A stretch of DNA of 64,000 nt, from NCBI RefSeq assembly GCF_965638725.1, contig NC_134982.1:3658001-3722000 (forward strand), written 5' to 3'. A model generated the notes under the pieces. It was not told the origin of the DNA and ran no database searches. It saw only the letters and a program-made list of their open reading frames with translations. Shown here piece after piece: positions 48,144 through 60,342 of this stretch. The position numbers were made by a program, and so were the translations under genes. How positions within the stretch are numbered: the stretch's first letter is position 1; every line of letters begins with the position of its first letter. This DNA is from Aptenodytes patagonicus (taxonomy: Eukaryota; Chordata; Aves; Sphenisciformes; Spheniscidae).

Positions 48144-48585
48144 CTTTTCTTTTAGTCTCCTCCGCAGCCTGTCTTTGGAAGACTGAAGCAAATTGATCTT
48201 GGGTCTTTCCCCAATGCGCTCGTGAATACTGTCTTTCCGCTTGGTCTCCGACTCCTGGATGTACTGCTGAGACTGCTTCTCCACAGCCTCTGGGCCCCGG
48301 TGTGTCTCCACGGGAATATGCACTGTGCAGATGGAGGTGTCCTCGATTTTCAAATTCTCAGTCTCTTTGGCGTTTCTGTGCGTTTCTTTGTCGTTGGGTG
48401 AGTGCTTCTGGTTGTGGTGCCATCTCCGGTTCTGGCTGTAGCCGTGGTGGCCTGTCCTGCCTGAGGAGTGAGGGGCCTGGCCTCCTTGGTAGAGTTTCTG
48501 GTGGTCCCTGTTGTGTTTGGTGCCACCTTGCTGATGATCTGCGTGCTGCTGAGACTTGTTCCCACCGGGAAGTCTCTGCTGTCGC
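48144..48585 (-). CDS. CTIF: CTIF exon A: basic, His-rich linker before the MIF4G domain
   Basis: This 442-nt internal coding exon begins after a pyrimidine-rich acceptor (ctttccag) at phase 1: one base completes a codon started upstream, then 147 codons follow. It ends AAG|gtacta at a codon boundary. The translation starts RQQRLPGGNK and contains HGYSQNRRWHH, ERIGERPK and, at the end, SSKDRLRRRLKEK, all of which I recognise from vertebrate CTIF. The region is polar, rich in Q, H, R and K, and probably unstructured. It links the N-terminal CBP80-binding part to the MIF4G domain. The C-terminal third looks close to mammals while the middle (around IEDTSICTVHIPVETHRG) appears divergent, which fits a flexible linker; that comparison is from memory. 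All three sense frames are open over its first roughly 230 nt. The preceding exon is not in the window. Confidence 0.96.
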
Positions 48586-50277
48586 CTGGAAAGTCAAAGG
48601 AAGTTGTTAGTACATCCTTTCCTGCATGGTCCTGTTTGGTCAACACATCTTCTGTCCCACCAAACACCCTGGCCCTTGGCAGGTGGACTCTGTGGGTCTC
48701 CCCACCACAAAAGGGGAGCCAATTTCTTGGCATCTAACACAACCTAGTACCAACTCATGCCTCTAAATCTCTTTCAATAACAGGCATGTTTCAGCTGAAA
48801 GTTTTCATGAACAGTTAGATAACATGACTTTGGTTCCCAGGAAAACCCCAGGTTTCTGTGTTTTCTATGCTACTTCCACACTAAACCAGGGAAGACTTGG
48901 TTAGTCCCAGCTCAGCAGCGGGAAGTCAGGCAGGCAAGAAATAGCAGGAGATTTTTTTTTTCTGAAGACCTAAGGAGCTCCTGATAAGCCTGGCCTACAG
49001 CACCACTTGCTCCTCTTGCTTGCCACCTCTGCTGTACCAACATGGCATTGGTTTGCAGTGCATCATTTTAAGCGTATCAGGAATTTCTAAGAGAGCAAAA
49101 AAAGCTAAAAAGCGAATTACCGAGTAAAAGAGGTGCCCACACCAAACGGTTTTTGTTTGGCCTTTCTTTATGCGTGTCCTTCATCGTTGCTATGCTGGGA
49201 GAGGACGCATGTGTGGATGAAGAAGCTGAGGACCACGCATGGCTTCGGCAGCACGGGGAGCCAGGACCATTACCTCTGGATAGCAGGCTGGGTACATATG
49301 GCTCCAAACGGATAACATGGAAATTCAACAGGCACAAAGAGGAGGAATTGCCTGCAAATGGTTTGCTCGAGAGACTACAGCGGCTCAGAAGGGGTAAGCA
49401 AGCCCCTGTGTGCTGGCCATAACTGGTAGCCGAGATGGCAGGTCCTCAAAAAATCAATGGTTGAACGGAAGAAACGCTTTGGCAGCCTTGGACATTTCAG
49501 ATTTCCACACGAGCTGCAGCATGGCTCTCCCCAGTGGAGAAGGCTGAGCCGGCATGCCATCGTCAAGGATGCAATTAAGATGGAGACGGTCCTGGCGTCG
49601 GCTGCCTTCGCCTGGGACTCTGCAGAGTTAGTCCTAAGCACGACAGCAGCTCCCTGCCTGCCTGCTGCCTTTTTAACGCTTGGTATTGGCTCTGAGAGCA
49701 CGTGGGATGCTTTAATGCTCAGCTCCTTACAAGGCTGCTGGGAGCAGTGTTGGAGGCTCGCAAGGGACATCTCCCCAGCATCGTCCCCCGAAACAGGGAA
49801 ACAACTGTGAGCGCTGCGGTGACCACACTGGTCTGCATCCGTACTGGTTTTGTAGCCGTTATAATCCCCCTGCTCGCCTTATCCCTTACCCCAAGCCCCC
49901 GCCCCCGTTCGGATAAATACCAGCGTTTATTTAAAACCCGTCGCATAGCAATTAATTTTATTTTCATCATCTGCACCGCTCGGCTAAGGGCGCTCGGATG
50001 AAGGAAGCGGCCATTCACAAATACATTTCAATGGTCAGCGGCTAAACAGTCTCCAACCCTGCCTGCCAAAGCCATCTGCCCATCAAATCTGTATTCCTTG
50101 GCATCCCCAGGAGTTAAAACCTATTTTCCGAGGCCAACTGGCTCTTAACCATAAAGAGCGAGGGCTCATGTTTGGCGAACGCAGGACGAAGAGGCTTGTT
50201 CGTGGTGGCAGTGGAAGGAATTTGTGTTTAGTCTCAGACCAGCGGATCCGGTTTTTGGAGATATTCAACGTGGTGGG

Positions 50278-50345
50278 TTTTTTTTTGTTTTTTTTTTTTT
50301 TTTGCAAGCTGAATGGCAGGGAATTAAAAAAAAAAAAAAAAAAAA
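50278..50345. repeat. Opposed T run and A run
   Basis: A T run interrupted once (T9-G-T16, 50278-50303) is followed after 22 bp by a pure run of 20 A (50326-50345). The two can pair as a hairpin of about 16 bp. Confidence 0.9.
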
Positions 50346-53300
50346 GAAGGACCTGGGGAAAGCTTTCCTGTTTGCTGGAGCTTACAAGCATTTTATGAGT
50401 ACAGATTCTCCACATCAAGTTTTCCTGGCATTTCTTTGTTTCCTCTCAGTAACGCAATCACATAAACCGCTTTGTAAAGAGCAACGCTTATTAAAAGGGG
50501 AATGTCAAAATAAAAGTTAGTTAAAACCCTTATCTAGTACTGAGCCCTCACATGCTTAAGCGTGCAAGAGCTTTGCTGATATAATTCAGCGTTTGCTTTC
50601 TGTGGTTTTGCTCTTCTCTCGCCTCAGACATCTGAGTTTAACTGTTTGGGTGCACTTTTATTCCTGGGTCATTAGCCAGACAGGCTGCTACTGTATTTAA
50701 GCTGCAAATATTGCACAGAAATGACAAAAGTTGCACACAGACACAGCTTTAATTTAAGCAGAGGTAAGGCAAAATGCCTGGAAACGAGCTGGGAACCAAC
50801 CTCTGCTGTAAATTCCTGCAAGAAATGCGTGCAGGGACATTTTTTTTTTTCCTAAAGACATAATGATATTATAAACCAAACCGTTTCTGTTTAAGGGCTG
50901 TGAAAGAAAAAAAAAAAATGGTTTAAGATTACAAAAAACCACTTAAGCCAATGTGGAATGTGCAAGATTGTTCGGTTTGGGGCTTTTGCAATAGGACAGG
51001 GAGAGGACAGGCAGCTCCGTCCCCTTACAGGACAGCTAAAAAGCAGTATCCCCATGGCAAGGAGCAGAGCAAACACAAACCGAAGCTCTGCAGTCACTGA
51101 CCACAGGACGGAAAACACCAGAGTTAAACAAGTTAGGAAAAAAAAATTGCAAGAAATGAAAGGCAAAGGAAGGAGAATGGCAAACAAGAAGCAATGTCCG
51201 TGACTTGGCAGCAGGCAGGGGTCTAGACGATAATCCAGCATTCAGGCAGAGACTCGTTGTGTGCTTTTATCTTCCCAACACCCCAGCGAAGAAGAAAAGC
51301 CAAGAAGAAATAGGACTCTGCAGCAAAGAAGAGCCAAAGCAGGGAGAACGGGGCCCAGATCTTAAAACTTTTTTGACTGCACAGCATCGCAAAGCCCGGG
51401 AGGTTGGGATGACCCATCCTTGCTCTCAGGTGTGACCAAGGTGCTGGGGACATAGACAGCCCCAGGGAGGGGCAAGATGGGGACAAGGGCACCCCACCAC
51501 ATGCATCCGCTGGGGGCTGAGTTGATGGAACACAACCTCGTGCGTGCTCGAGAGCAGGAGAGCCGAGATGGTGGCCTGGGGTGACCTGCCAAGCTTAGGG
51601 AACCAGACCATGTAGGAACCCAAAGGCACCTCCCAGCCCAGGGTTTTAGGCTTGCCATGCCGAAGGGAGGAACAGCTGAAGCTTGAATCCCACAGCAACA
51701 TCTCCGAGAAAAGGAAGAATCCACCCCAGAAAAATGCTGCAGCTACTGGGAAATCTTTCTTCTGTCCCTCTCTGCTCATCCTTTGCTGTAAGGACACGGT
51801 GCCTTGCGGGGAACCCGGCTTCAGCTACAAGAAAAAGTACCTAGAGAGCACAGCGGTCTCTTACTTCTTGCCTCTGTTTAATGTTAAATAACTCTTTTCA
51901 CTTCAAAGGCCAGATTCTGATTCAGCTCAAAACTCCCCCTGACTTCAGTGGGACCAGGGGTTTGGCCATCAGTCAACGTGGAGACTTAAAGAGACGTTCA
52001 GAGTTACAAAGAAACTGCAGAAGAACTAAAACCCAAGGGGAGACAGTCAGGGTTGCCAAGCTGGAAATAGGATGGTATCGCTTGTGCTATCATTTCTCCA
52101 CTGATTTTTTTATTTAATTAACTAAATGAGATACCTTTCAACAGAATTTAGATCTGACAAATGTCTGCTCTGTCAGAGGAGCCTACGCAAACAAATCTAA
52201 GGCTTCAGCTGTCTCGGTGATTACCAGCCTACGTGCTCAGAAATACGGGATTCCTGCAAGTTTTTACTACATCGTTTGCTCCCAAGGAAAGGGGCTGGAA
52301 GGCACAAGGCTGGGGAAAATAACTCCAGACACGTGGACAGCTGTGGTCTAAAACACAGTTGCTCCGTCCCGTCAGCCCTGCTCATATCCCCCCGAGCGAG
52401 ACAAGTCCTCCGAGAGCCCCCACCATTTGTCTGGCATGTGGAGAGCTGGAGGACAACGTGGGGTTACATTCTCCTGGTGGTTGCACGGAGATTTGGTCAG
52501 GCAATTCCTGCAAATACTGAGAGGTAAGGAGCTACAGCTCCAATGGCACTCGAGACATTTAACCCGCGGTGCAGAGCATCCCGAACGGACTGAGATCCCA
52601 TCCGTGGGCTCAGGGACTGGATGCTTTGGATATCCTGGATCTTGCCTTCGAAGAACCTGCCTGGACATCATGCTTGCCCTCAATCCCAGGCAACTCTCCC
52701 ATGGGACAAACCCTCTTGGGCATGCTAAGCCCCTCACAGAGGAGGGATGCTGGTTTTGTCCTGCTTTCATGCAGAGCCTGATAGCTGGTGGGCACGGCCA
52801 GGGCCACGGACTTGCAGCCACTCAGGCAAGAAGTCGAGAACAAAGAGCGGTGCCATGGCCAAGGTCAAACCTTCTGCTTCCCCTTCATCCTTCTGGTGAA
52901 TGGAAACATTCCTCACTGCATTCTGCAGACAGAAAGTTTCTCTCTTTCTTCTGCCCAGGCAGGATCTCACCTTTGTGCCAGGATCAGGCCCAGGAATATG
53001 GTGCTAAGTCTTGGGAGTATCTCATGATCAACTTTGCTATTAACACGCCTGCAATTAATTAGCAATTGCCGTTATAAGGGATAGATTAAGATCTGCTGCA
53101 GGAATGGACTCTGTGGGACCTTCCACTCCTATGAGGATCCCAGGTCCCACTTATCCGTGGCACCCCCCAACGCTAGAAGAGTAGAGCATCCCCAAGGCAC
53201 GCAGCAACTGTACCTGCGAATGGAGGACTAGTGGGGCTGGCTCTACGGGATGAAGGGCCACCTCCCTCCCACCTTCTTTTTGAAAATCCCACAGTAATTT

Positions 53301-54842
53301 TCCATTGAGGGAGGGAAATTAAATAAAACTCTTAGAGACACCACTGAAAGATTTAAATTCACAGAGACTGATAGCAACTGGGTTCTTCACGGCTGTACTA
53401 GCCAGCTGCCCTGAAAAGGGAAAGGGCAGGAAGAAGCAGAGTCCCCTGAAACATCCCCTGAACAAAGCAATGTCTCTAGGCTCAGGCTTTCCGAACTAAG
53501 CATTTCACGCACCACGAAACCTGACGGCAACCCCATCCCTGGCCAGGGACGCAGTTGACGATGGCATGGCTTGGAGAGAGGTACCCCGCCAGCCCTGCCA
53601 GCTCCTCTGCATCCCACCACCGCGTTCCACCAGCACATCCTCCCCTCTGCCCCCAGCAGCCGTGCAGATTACGTGGCAGTCTTGGATCCCATGAGTAGGG
53701 GATGCAGCTCCCCAAATAACCGGACTGGCACCCCCGAGCAGGCGCTGCTGGAGGGGTTCGCCATTGGCACTGGCTTTGGACACCTAAGGGACATCGTGGT
53801 CCAAACTGGAAGGCCTGAAGGATCCCAGTTAGGAGCTGGTGGAATTTTACAGCATCTAAAACTGGTCCTGGAGGTCTAATTCTGCACTGGGAGGTCAATG
53901 GGAATATTGCTATTAATATAATGAGGAGGAATTTCTATACTAGAGGCCTGACTTCCCCCAAAAGTATTCTTCACCAAGCCTGCCTCCAAAGGCACTGTGA
54001 TGTTTTACGTGTGTGTACTATGATAACTCAGCGTTGCTTTGGTGCGGGGAGCACCACACTCCAGCCATGGCCACTTTCTATCCTCGCTATGATTGAGAAT
54101 GGGAAACACTCAAATAAGCTTGACGGTTCCACACAATTTAATCAAAAACCTCAAAACCCCACAGAAAGCAACAACCACCAGCTCCAAGGATGAAGAACAC
54201 AGGACTTCTGTGTGTGTTTTCCCTTTGGCTTCCTCTCTCTAACTGGTTTCACTTGGCTCCAGTTTCATTTTTGTTTGCATTTTTCTCAGATGAGAAGGGA
54301 ACAAGATGTCATGATCACTCCTGAAAACAAAAGTGAAATTATTCACATTTCTTTTATGCCTTTCTGTCGCTAGGGTTAAAGTCTATCCCGATCAATAGAC
54401 CCAGCCCACGCGTCTGGATGGGCATGGCATTTTGGAAGCATAGAAAACCCACCTGTCAAAACGGTGGTGATCAGGATCTCAAATCATCTTCAAACAGTTG
54501 AGACATGATGCGTGCTTTAGGTCTTACACGTACGCATCCTTGAAAACATACAATGAACTCCAGAAGACAAGCACAGCCAACAAAAACAACCCTGTGAGGG
54601 TAGAGATGTTTTTGATGAGGCTCACAGCATCTGGCTGCTGGGAAAAGCATTATGAAACCTTCAGATGAGCTGCCTACCTGGGAAAAAGTCCTCTGGTCAC
54701 CACCTTGGTCTTGGGGTACAGCTGCTGCTGACAACCCTCCCTTGGGCCTGGACATCACGCCTGTCTTTGTTTGCTAAAGATGATTTCGTTTGGCCTTTAC
54801 AACACAACTAGACTCACTATAAACCAACTTGGTAGCATTGAT

Positions 54843-55044
54843 TTTTATGACGAGGATGGTGAAACACTGGCACAGGTTGCCCAGAGAGGGGGTGGATGCC
54901 CCATCCCTGGAAACATTCCAGGTCAGGTTGGACGGGGCTCTGAGCGACCTGATCTAGTTGAAGATGTCCCTGCTCGTTGCAAGGAGTTGGACTAGATGGC
55001 CTTTAGAGGTCCCTTCCAACCCAAACCATTCTGTGATTCTGTGA
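54843..55044 (+). repeat. CR1 LINE, short 3' part
   Basis: About 200 bp from ggtggtgaaacactggcaca to the tail (ccattctgtgattctgtgac), the same subfamily as the copy at 58624. It is antisense to CTIF. Confidence 0.95.
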
Positions 55045-58000
55045 CTGAAAGACAGAGACACCCAAGGTGCTCATGCAGTAATGCATCCAAAAAATGGGTG
55101 TAGGGTTGACGCAAAGCACGGTTCATCATGGGATGCACTGTCTTCTGCTATGGGATGCTGACTGATTTGGCCTTTCCAAACACACAAACGGACCTGATTT
55201 CTCCCTGTGCCTTCCTGCAGCATCGCTTCACGCCATCGGTGTCCACTACTTCTCCCACCACAGTGATGGACACCCCACTCACAGGACCACCAGATGAGCG
55301 CCCAGTCTGCAGGCTGTGCTGCAGGAGCAGAGACAGCCCTGCTGGGCTGAAACGACACGGCACAAAGTCCATCGGAGCAGACCCAGCAACGCATTGAAGA
55401 GCAAACTTGTCTGCTGCTGAAGTCCAATGAAAGTCCTCACATGCTGCAATGCTTGGCCGCACAGGCTGCCTGAGTCAGCTATTTTCTTCTAAGCTTCATG
55501 GAAATGAATCTTCAGGAGGAATTTAAGTAGCTGTTTTGCAACACCAGCTTGGGAAAGACATCCCAAGTACAGATGGCATGCGAGATAGCTCCAAAACAGC
55601 TCTTTAAATGCTTTGCTGGATCTCCCACAAATCATTAGGGATGTCCAGATGGAGGCCCTTGTTGCACAGGGCGGGCAACCAGCTAGGAAGACACCCCCTG
55701 GACTTCAAGGCTGACTGCCCAGACTGGTGTAGAAATCACTGCAGTGATTTCATGTAGAAATTGCTTGGAAATGGTTCTCTTCATAAACTACATTGCTTGG
55801 AATTATGTTTTTGGATTCTTAGCGTATTGTAAACATGACTGCAAAAATTACATGAAAACCATAGGAAAATACAGTGACAAGGAACTGAATCCAGTTTAGT
55901 TGAAATAGTTTAAACCTGAAAGACACAACCACGGCACACGACGTTTTCCAAAAATCTGCTGAGCGCAAATACACACGGATCCTGGACTACTGGTAAGAAT
56001 GTGACTTGAATGAATATAGATTCATCTTTTACTACTATGCAATAAAAGAGCTTATATCGCAGACTCCAGGCTGCCTCCTTTAAAAATACACCAAGGCTGA
56101 TCAGTTATCCCAAGATCCGATAATCCTCCAAGAGATATAAGCTTTAAACCCGTGCCAAGATGCACAGACACAGCCCACCACCATCCCTCCATGGTCCTGT
56201 CCCTCAAGACACAACCTAAATAGTACGTACGAGCCCCCACCTGCTGCCTTTTTGTTCAGCTGTCTTCCTTTAGACCTCTGTGACTCTTTGACCTGCAAGC
56301 AAGGAGACATCCTAGGTTTTTTCCATCTCCTATTTATACCAGTGCTTTCTAGTGAAGAAATAAATGTCTTTCCTGTAGAAGCTAAGGCAAGATTTGACAG
56401 GATCTCCTAACAGCTGTCCAGACACATGAGCTGACCCAAAGTCCACGGCAAGCAATTACTTCCGACACGGGGATCTGGTAAAACACCAACTCAAGGAGCA
56501 GAGATGCTTTGGACTTATGTGTGCCAGAAGCCTTTATCAAACACGTTAAACAAACTTCTTTAAAAATGATGCAGCATGCTATAGCATTTAGCGTAGAGCT
56601 TTGGGAGCTAGGATCCATCTGGACATCGACTTATTGCAACCCAATGACAATCCTAAGCAGCTTCCCAAATGTTTACCTAAGTCTGTCCCACTGTCAAAAG
56701 AAGAGTTGTCTCCTCTTGACCCCATTCCTGCCTCCTCTCTCATGCTACCCCTAACGCTCACGTGGATGTGCTGAGCTGTGCCAGGGTCGATCCACTCCAA
56801 AAATTTACTTTCTCTTGGATGAGTTTCCACTCATCAGTTTGGAAGGGAACATGCAGCTCAGGGTGAGGCACAGAGCTGGGTCACCTTCTGCAGCTCCAGC
56901 GTCCCGTAGCTGCTTGGAGACCAGCACCCCCAGCTTTAAGTGGGAAATTGGGATGATCCATAGCATCTGCACAACGCTGGGAATGGATGGAGCGATGTTA
57001 GTTTAAATGAAATAAAAAGAAGCCTGTTGTCCACTCATGCCCTGGAGGCTGTCACGCTAAATAAAGACATTATCAGAGAAAGAGCAGATACTCAGCGCCT
57101 TCATGCCTGTTAATGACCCCGGCACCTTCCAAATCAATCTAGGGACTCTCTTTCCCACAGATGGTCCCTTGGAGACAGACTGCTGTGGCTTTAGTAGGAA
57201 TAAATGGAAACAAAACAGTTAACAAATATCCAAAAATAGAGTGTAGTTAACTTTTTTTTTTTTTTAATACGGAGATGAAAAATCCCTGGGTGATTTACGT
57301 GCCAGCAGAGATATTAGCTGCATATAATAGATGCAATATTTTTAATACTAATATTTTGGGCTGAGACAAGAGTGGGAATGGAAAGTATTTCCAGTGCCTT
57401 GACTTCTTTATTTTGCAAACATCAGTTGCTAACTGGGGTCAGACAGAAATATTGTTTCTGCAACAAGAGCCCAAACAACTCGAGCTGGCAACTTCTTCAC
57501 GCACTAACCATGCCAGGAGGCCCTGCAGAGCTTCAGCACGTTGCTCCGTCCCAGGTCTCCGGGGCCAACGTCCCCAACTTGGGCTTGCAGGGAGAAGGAG
57601 TGGGTGGTAAATGCTCTCCTGCAGAGAGGGTGGCTACTTGCTGTGGCCAAAAACTGGAAGTCACCACCCAAACTGTGCAGCCACACCATTGAAGTGCTGC
57701 TGGGCTTCTCCAAATGGGCCAGGTGTCATGGAAAGACCTCGTGTGACACAGAGGATGCCGTAAAACCTTTTTTTACCCATCGAAAGCATCAACCTCTGCT
57801 TGCCCTTACCTCTCAGTTCAGTTGCCAGATAACTCTGGAGAGCAACCTGGCAGCAGAAAGCCCTCGGTGCTCGTTCCAAGTGATCACCACCAACGGCACA
57901 TTTATATTTGAGGATTGAAAGCAGGAGAAAGAAACAAGTTATTTCACTTTATATTCACTCCAGCAACCAGCTGCTGACAAGACCTCCATGAACTCGTGTT

Positions 58001-58623
58001 GGAAAACAACATGTAGATGGATAAACCCATTTCCAGTACTGAGGAGCCGTGCCGGAAACACTCCACCAAAGAGAAAGCCATTTCAATAACAGATCGGTTT
58101 CCTAGTGCAGAGGAACCTGCCGCTATATTTCCTTCCCTCAATTCTGGCCGGCTGAAATAGCATCACGTAGACGATTGTGTTTTGCACTACATGACACTAA
58201 AAGAGCAGCCTTGAAGGACAGTCTCATGGGTGACGGGGTTCACACATACAAGGATCTGGTGGCCGTGGGTTCACTGCGAGGTCTGCGGTGGGGGAAGGTC
58301 CAACCACAGCCCCTTCCCTCCTTTCTGCCTTGGTTTCCTCGCGGGGAAAGGGGGGATGCTGAGAGCAGCCCTCTGCCAAAAAGCACTTTGAGGTTGATGG
58401 ACAACAAAACACTGCAGCATTGTTTCATCTCTGGCTGTCTTCCCTGGGGACAGCTCTTGCATTGCTTCCCCGTGACTCTTCCTACAGCTGACTGACCCAA
58501 CAGCACCCTATGCTTGCCCACACGATGAAGACTTTCCTGCCAGGTTGGTTAAAAATAAATAAGTGACATCATCAGCTACCAAAGCAACACCAATACAACC
58601 AAGATGACCAAGGTGCCCTGGGT

Positions 58624-59074
58624 GGAGGGCCACAAAAAATGGTCAGGGGGATGGAACACCTCTCCTATGAGGACAGGCTGAGAGAGTTGGGGTTGTTCAG
58701 CCTGGAGAAGAGAAGGCTTCGGGGAGACCTTATTGCGGCCTGTCAGTACTTCAAGGGGGCTTATGAGAAAGATGGGGACAGACTTTTTAGTAGGGCCTGT
58801 TGCGACAGGACAAGGGGGAATGGCTTTAAACTAAAAGAGGGTAGAATCAGACTAGACAGAAGGAAGAAATGTTTTACGCTGAGGGTGGTGAAACACTGGC
58901 CCAGGTTGCCCAGAGAGGGGGTGGATGCCCCATCCCTGGAAACATTCCAGGTCAGGTTGGACGGGGCTCTGAGCAACCTGATCTAGTTGAAGATGTCCCT
59001 GCTCGTTGCGGGGGGTTGGACTAGATGGCCTTTAGAGGTCCCTTCCAACCCAAACCATTCGATGATTCTATGAT
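58624..59074 (+). repeat. CR1 LINE, 3' part with open ORF2 tail
   Basis: About 450 bp. The frame 58639-58986 encodes 115 residues of ORF2 C-terminus (GMEHLSYEDRLRELGLFSLE, KRRLRGDLIAACQYFKG and onward) with no internal stop, ending at the usual ALSNLI stop. The 3' end is complete (ccaacccaaaccattcgatg). Together with the copy at 9399 it is the least decayed of this subfamily here. It is antisense to CTIF. Confidence 0.95.
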
Positions 59075-59261
59075 CCCAGAGCAGGCACTGCTGAATGCTT
59101 CTGTTGATGGTCTTGCTTTCAAAATGGTACAAACTGTATTAAACGCTGACTCCCACTTTGCTGAACAGAACTGAAGAGCTAAGGTAGTACTCAATGGGCA
59201 CATAGTCTGCAGGCACAGCCACGTGAGCACTTTAACTCTCATGACATGAAAAGAAGGATGG

Positions 59262-59415
59262 TTCAAAATAAGCAAAAGGAGATATTTCTTCACATAATGC
59301 ACAGTTAAACTGTGGAGCTATGCTATAGGAGATGTGCGTACCAGGTGTTTACAAGGGTTCAAAAAGCACATTGCCAAAGTCATGCAAGGAAAATCCACTA
59401 GGAGCTACTGGACAC
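59262..59415 (+). repeat. Old CR1-type LINE fragment
   Basis: About 150 bp resembling the ORF2 tail of older amniote CR1 lineages: tatttcttcacataatgcac, then gttaaactgtggagct, then a caagggttcaaaaag segment and a ctaggagctactggacacaa end. It is more diverged than the other copies and antisense to CTIF. The family assignment is from memory of such tails. Confidence 0.6.
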
Positions 59416-59464
59416 AAAGGTGAGCAAATGTGGTCCTGCAGATCTTCAAAGTGTAAATTCCTGG

Positions 59465-59522
59465 AGAATCATAGAATCATTTTGGTTGGAAAGGAACCTT
59501 AAGATCATCGAGTCCAACCGTT
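59465..59522 (-). repeat. CR1 LINE, extreme 3' end
   Basis: About 58 bp: gagaatcatagaatcatttt, then ttggaaaggaaccttaagat and catcgagtccaaccg. It is the same subfamily as the copy at 40514 and sense to CTIF. Confidence 0.9.
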
Positions 59523-60283
59523 AAGAAGAGGAGAGCACTGCTGGGAAGCAGCATTACATGCATACCTGGTTCTTCTCACTCTCCTCCTGGTGTCCATTGC
59601 TGGTCACCAAGCCAGGTGGTCTGGTGTCACCCATCACAGCTCTCCTCCTGCTCTTACTGAACTCCAGACCAGCTCCGGCACACCACTAGCACATCTAATT
59701 GCAAATGAAAAACTCCTGCCCCTCTGCTGATGCAGGATGGCATGGCAACCATAAGATAAGACAAGTTATCTCCCAGCTGGGCGGAGGGGTTGCAGTGTAA
59801 GGCACTCTGCATGCACAGCCAGCAGCACGTGCAGGCAATTACCACCACCCAGCTCACGTGCCGTAATTCATTAAGCCGCAGTAACGCAATCACCCAGCTG
59901 AGCCCTTTTAGGAACAAACCGCCAAGACAATATTGTCCTCTGGGGACCTGCAGTTCGGAGAATTAATTTAGTGTAATAACTCCCAGCGATGTTGCGGACA
60001 ATCAAACTGAAAGAAACGATGATCTGTCTCTAAATTGCCTGTAACCAACCCCTCAGCTGATGCCCTGCTCATCGGCGACCGCCGGCTCTGCTCGGGCAGG
60101 AGGGGCAAGTGCCGACTGTTTGTTCAGGACTTTCATGCATATGAACACTTAATCCTTGAGGAACCTCATCGTGAAGGACCAGCACTCCAACAAGGAGTTC
60201 TTCATGTTGTTCTCTGGGATGCTCAGCTTCAGCCAGTGCAGCTTTCTTAAGTCATTTGGTTTCATTTTAGGCAGTCTGTGAGG

Positions 60284-60342
60284 AGCAGGGAGTTGGACTC
60301 GACCCTTATGGGATCCTTCCAATTCAAGATATTCTGTGATTC
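60284..60342 (+). repeat. CR1 LINE, extreme 3' end
   Basis: About 59 bp: gcagggagttggactcgacc, then ttatgggatccttccaattc and aagatattctgtgattc. It is antisense to CTIF. Confidence 0.85.

Noticed and set aside
49153..49422. 89-codon plus-strand frame starting like a signal peptide (FGLSLCVSFIVAML) with an acidic middle.
   Set aside because: The start is TTG, there is no homology I recognise, and nothing around it suggests an exon.
52427..53062. 211-codon plus-strand open frame.
   Set aside because: No recognisable domain, antisense to CTIF in a large intron; chance is sufficient.
60035..60250. 71-codon plus-strand frame just before a CR1 end.
   Set aside because: Considered as a possible upstream CTIF exon in reverse or a small gene; neither the sequence nor splice borders fit.
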